A stretch of DNA of 5,071 nucleotides from Chloroflexota bacterium (lineage in GTDB: Bacteria > Chloroflexota > UBA6077 > JACQUR01). Each line of letters opens with the position of its first letter. Position 1 is the stretch's first letter. Below, in pieces: positions 5,042 through 5,071 of this stretch. The stretch is taken from the NCBI GenBank assembly GCA_016210245.1, contig JACQUR010000540.1, positions 1-5,071 of the forward strand. Reading direction: 5' to 3'. The position numbers and the translations under genes are program-made. The notes under the pieces are model-generated. The model was not told the DNA's origin, did no database searches, and saw only the letters and a program-made list of their open reading frames with translations.

Positions 5042-5071
5042 GCACAAAAATGACTAGAAAAAATAAAAAAA
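5011..5071. other. A/T-rich tract at the right edge
   Basis: The last 61 bp have only about 12 G or C bases (about 20%), against roughly two thirds elsewhere. The tract ends in A-runs (AAAAAATAAAAAAA), which are T-runs on the minus strand. No gene is visible. It could hold the operon promoter, the T-run of a terminator of a gene beyond the window, or low-quality contig-end sequence. Confidence 0.7.

Overview
This is a high-G+C (about two thirds by eye) bacterial window in which every supported gene lies on the minus strand, so transcription runs from high to low coordinates. The dense overlapping genes, surface-glycan export genes, a MNT/HEPN cassette and several classes of short tandem or palindromic repeat fit an environmental, high-G+C bacterium. 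Chloroflexota is my best guess from general resemblance, at low confidence, because no marker gene is present. Both window edges fall in low-complexity sequence (18-bp tandem repeats on the left, an A/T-rich tract on the right), so this may be a complete short contig that broke at repeats.

In transcription order the right-hand two thirds (4928 to 1131) is a tight four-gene block. It encodes a NeuB-family nonulosonate (sialic-acid-type) synthase, a KdsC-family HAD phosphatase, an ABC-2 polysaccharide export permease (Wzm type) and its ATPase with a C-terminal glycan-recognition-like domain (Wzt type). Adjacent genes overlap by 1 to 4 bases. The first two probably make a nine-carbon acidic sugar: NeuB condenses a hexose or hexosamine(-6-phosphate) with phosphoenolpyruvate, and the phosphatase removes phosphate. 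Wzm/Wzt would export a finished lipid-linked glycan. No CMP-sugar synthetase is in the window. The start of the phosphatase gene carries 13 heptanucleotide repeats that are translated if the GTG overlapping the neuB stop is used. A related heptamer array lies just upstream of neuB.

A 43-bp-arm inverted repeat (1021-1126) sits 4 bp after the wzt stop and separates the block from the left-hand genes.

The left third holds an intact MNT-type nucleotidyltransferase antitoxin, followed by a 4-bp overlap with a 37-codon HEPN (DUF86-like) reading frame. That frame appears to join the family's N-terminus directly to its C-terminus, with the whole toxic core missing. It is followed, again with a 4-bp overlap but at a CTG codon, by the N-terminal part of an unidentified protein with one membrane segment and a GPGQAQ tandem repeat. 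That protein runs off the left edge.

The 100 bp at 921-1020 hold no gene I can support. No tRNA, rRNA, CRISPR array or transposase was seen.
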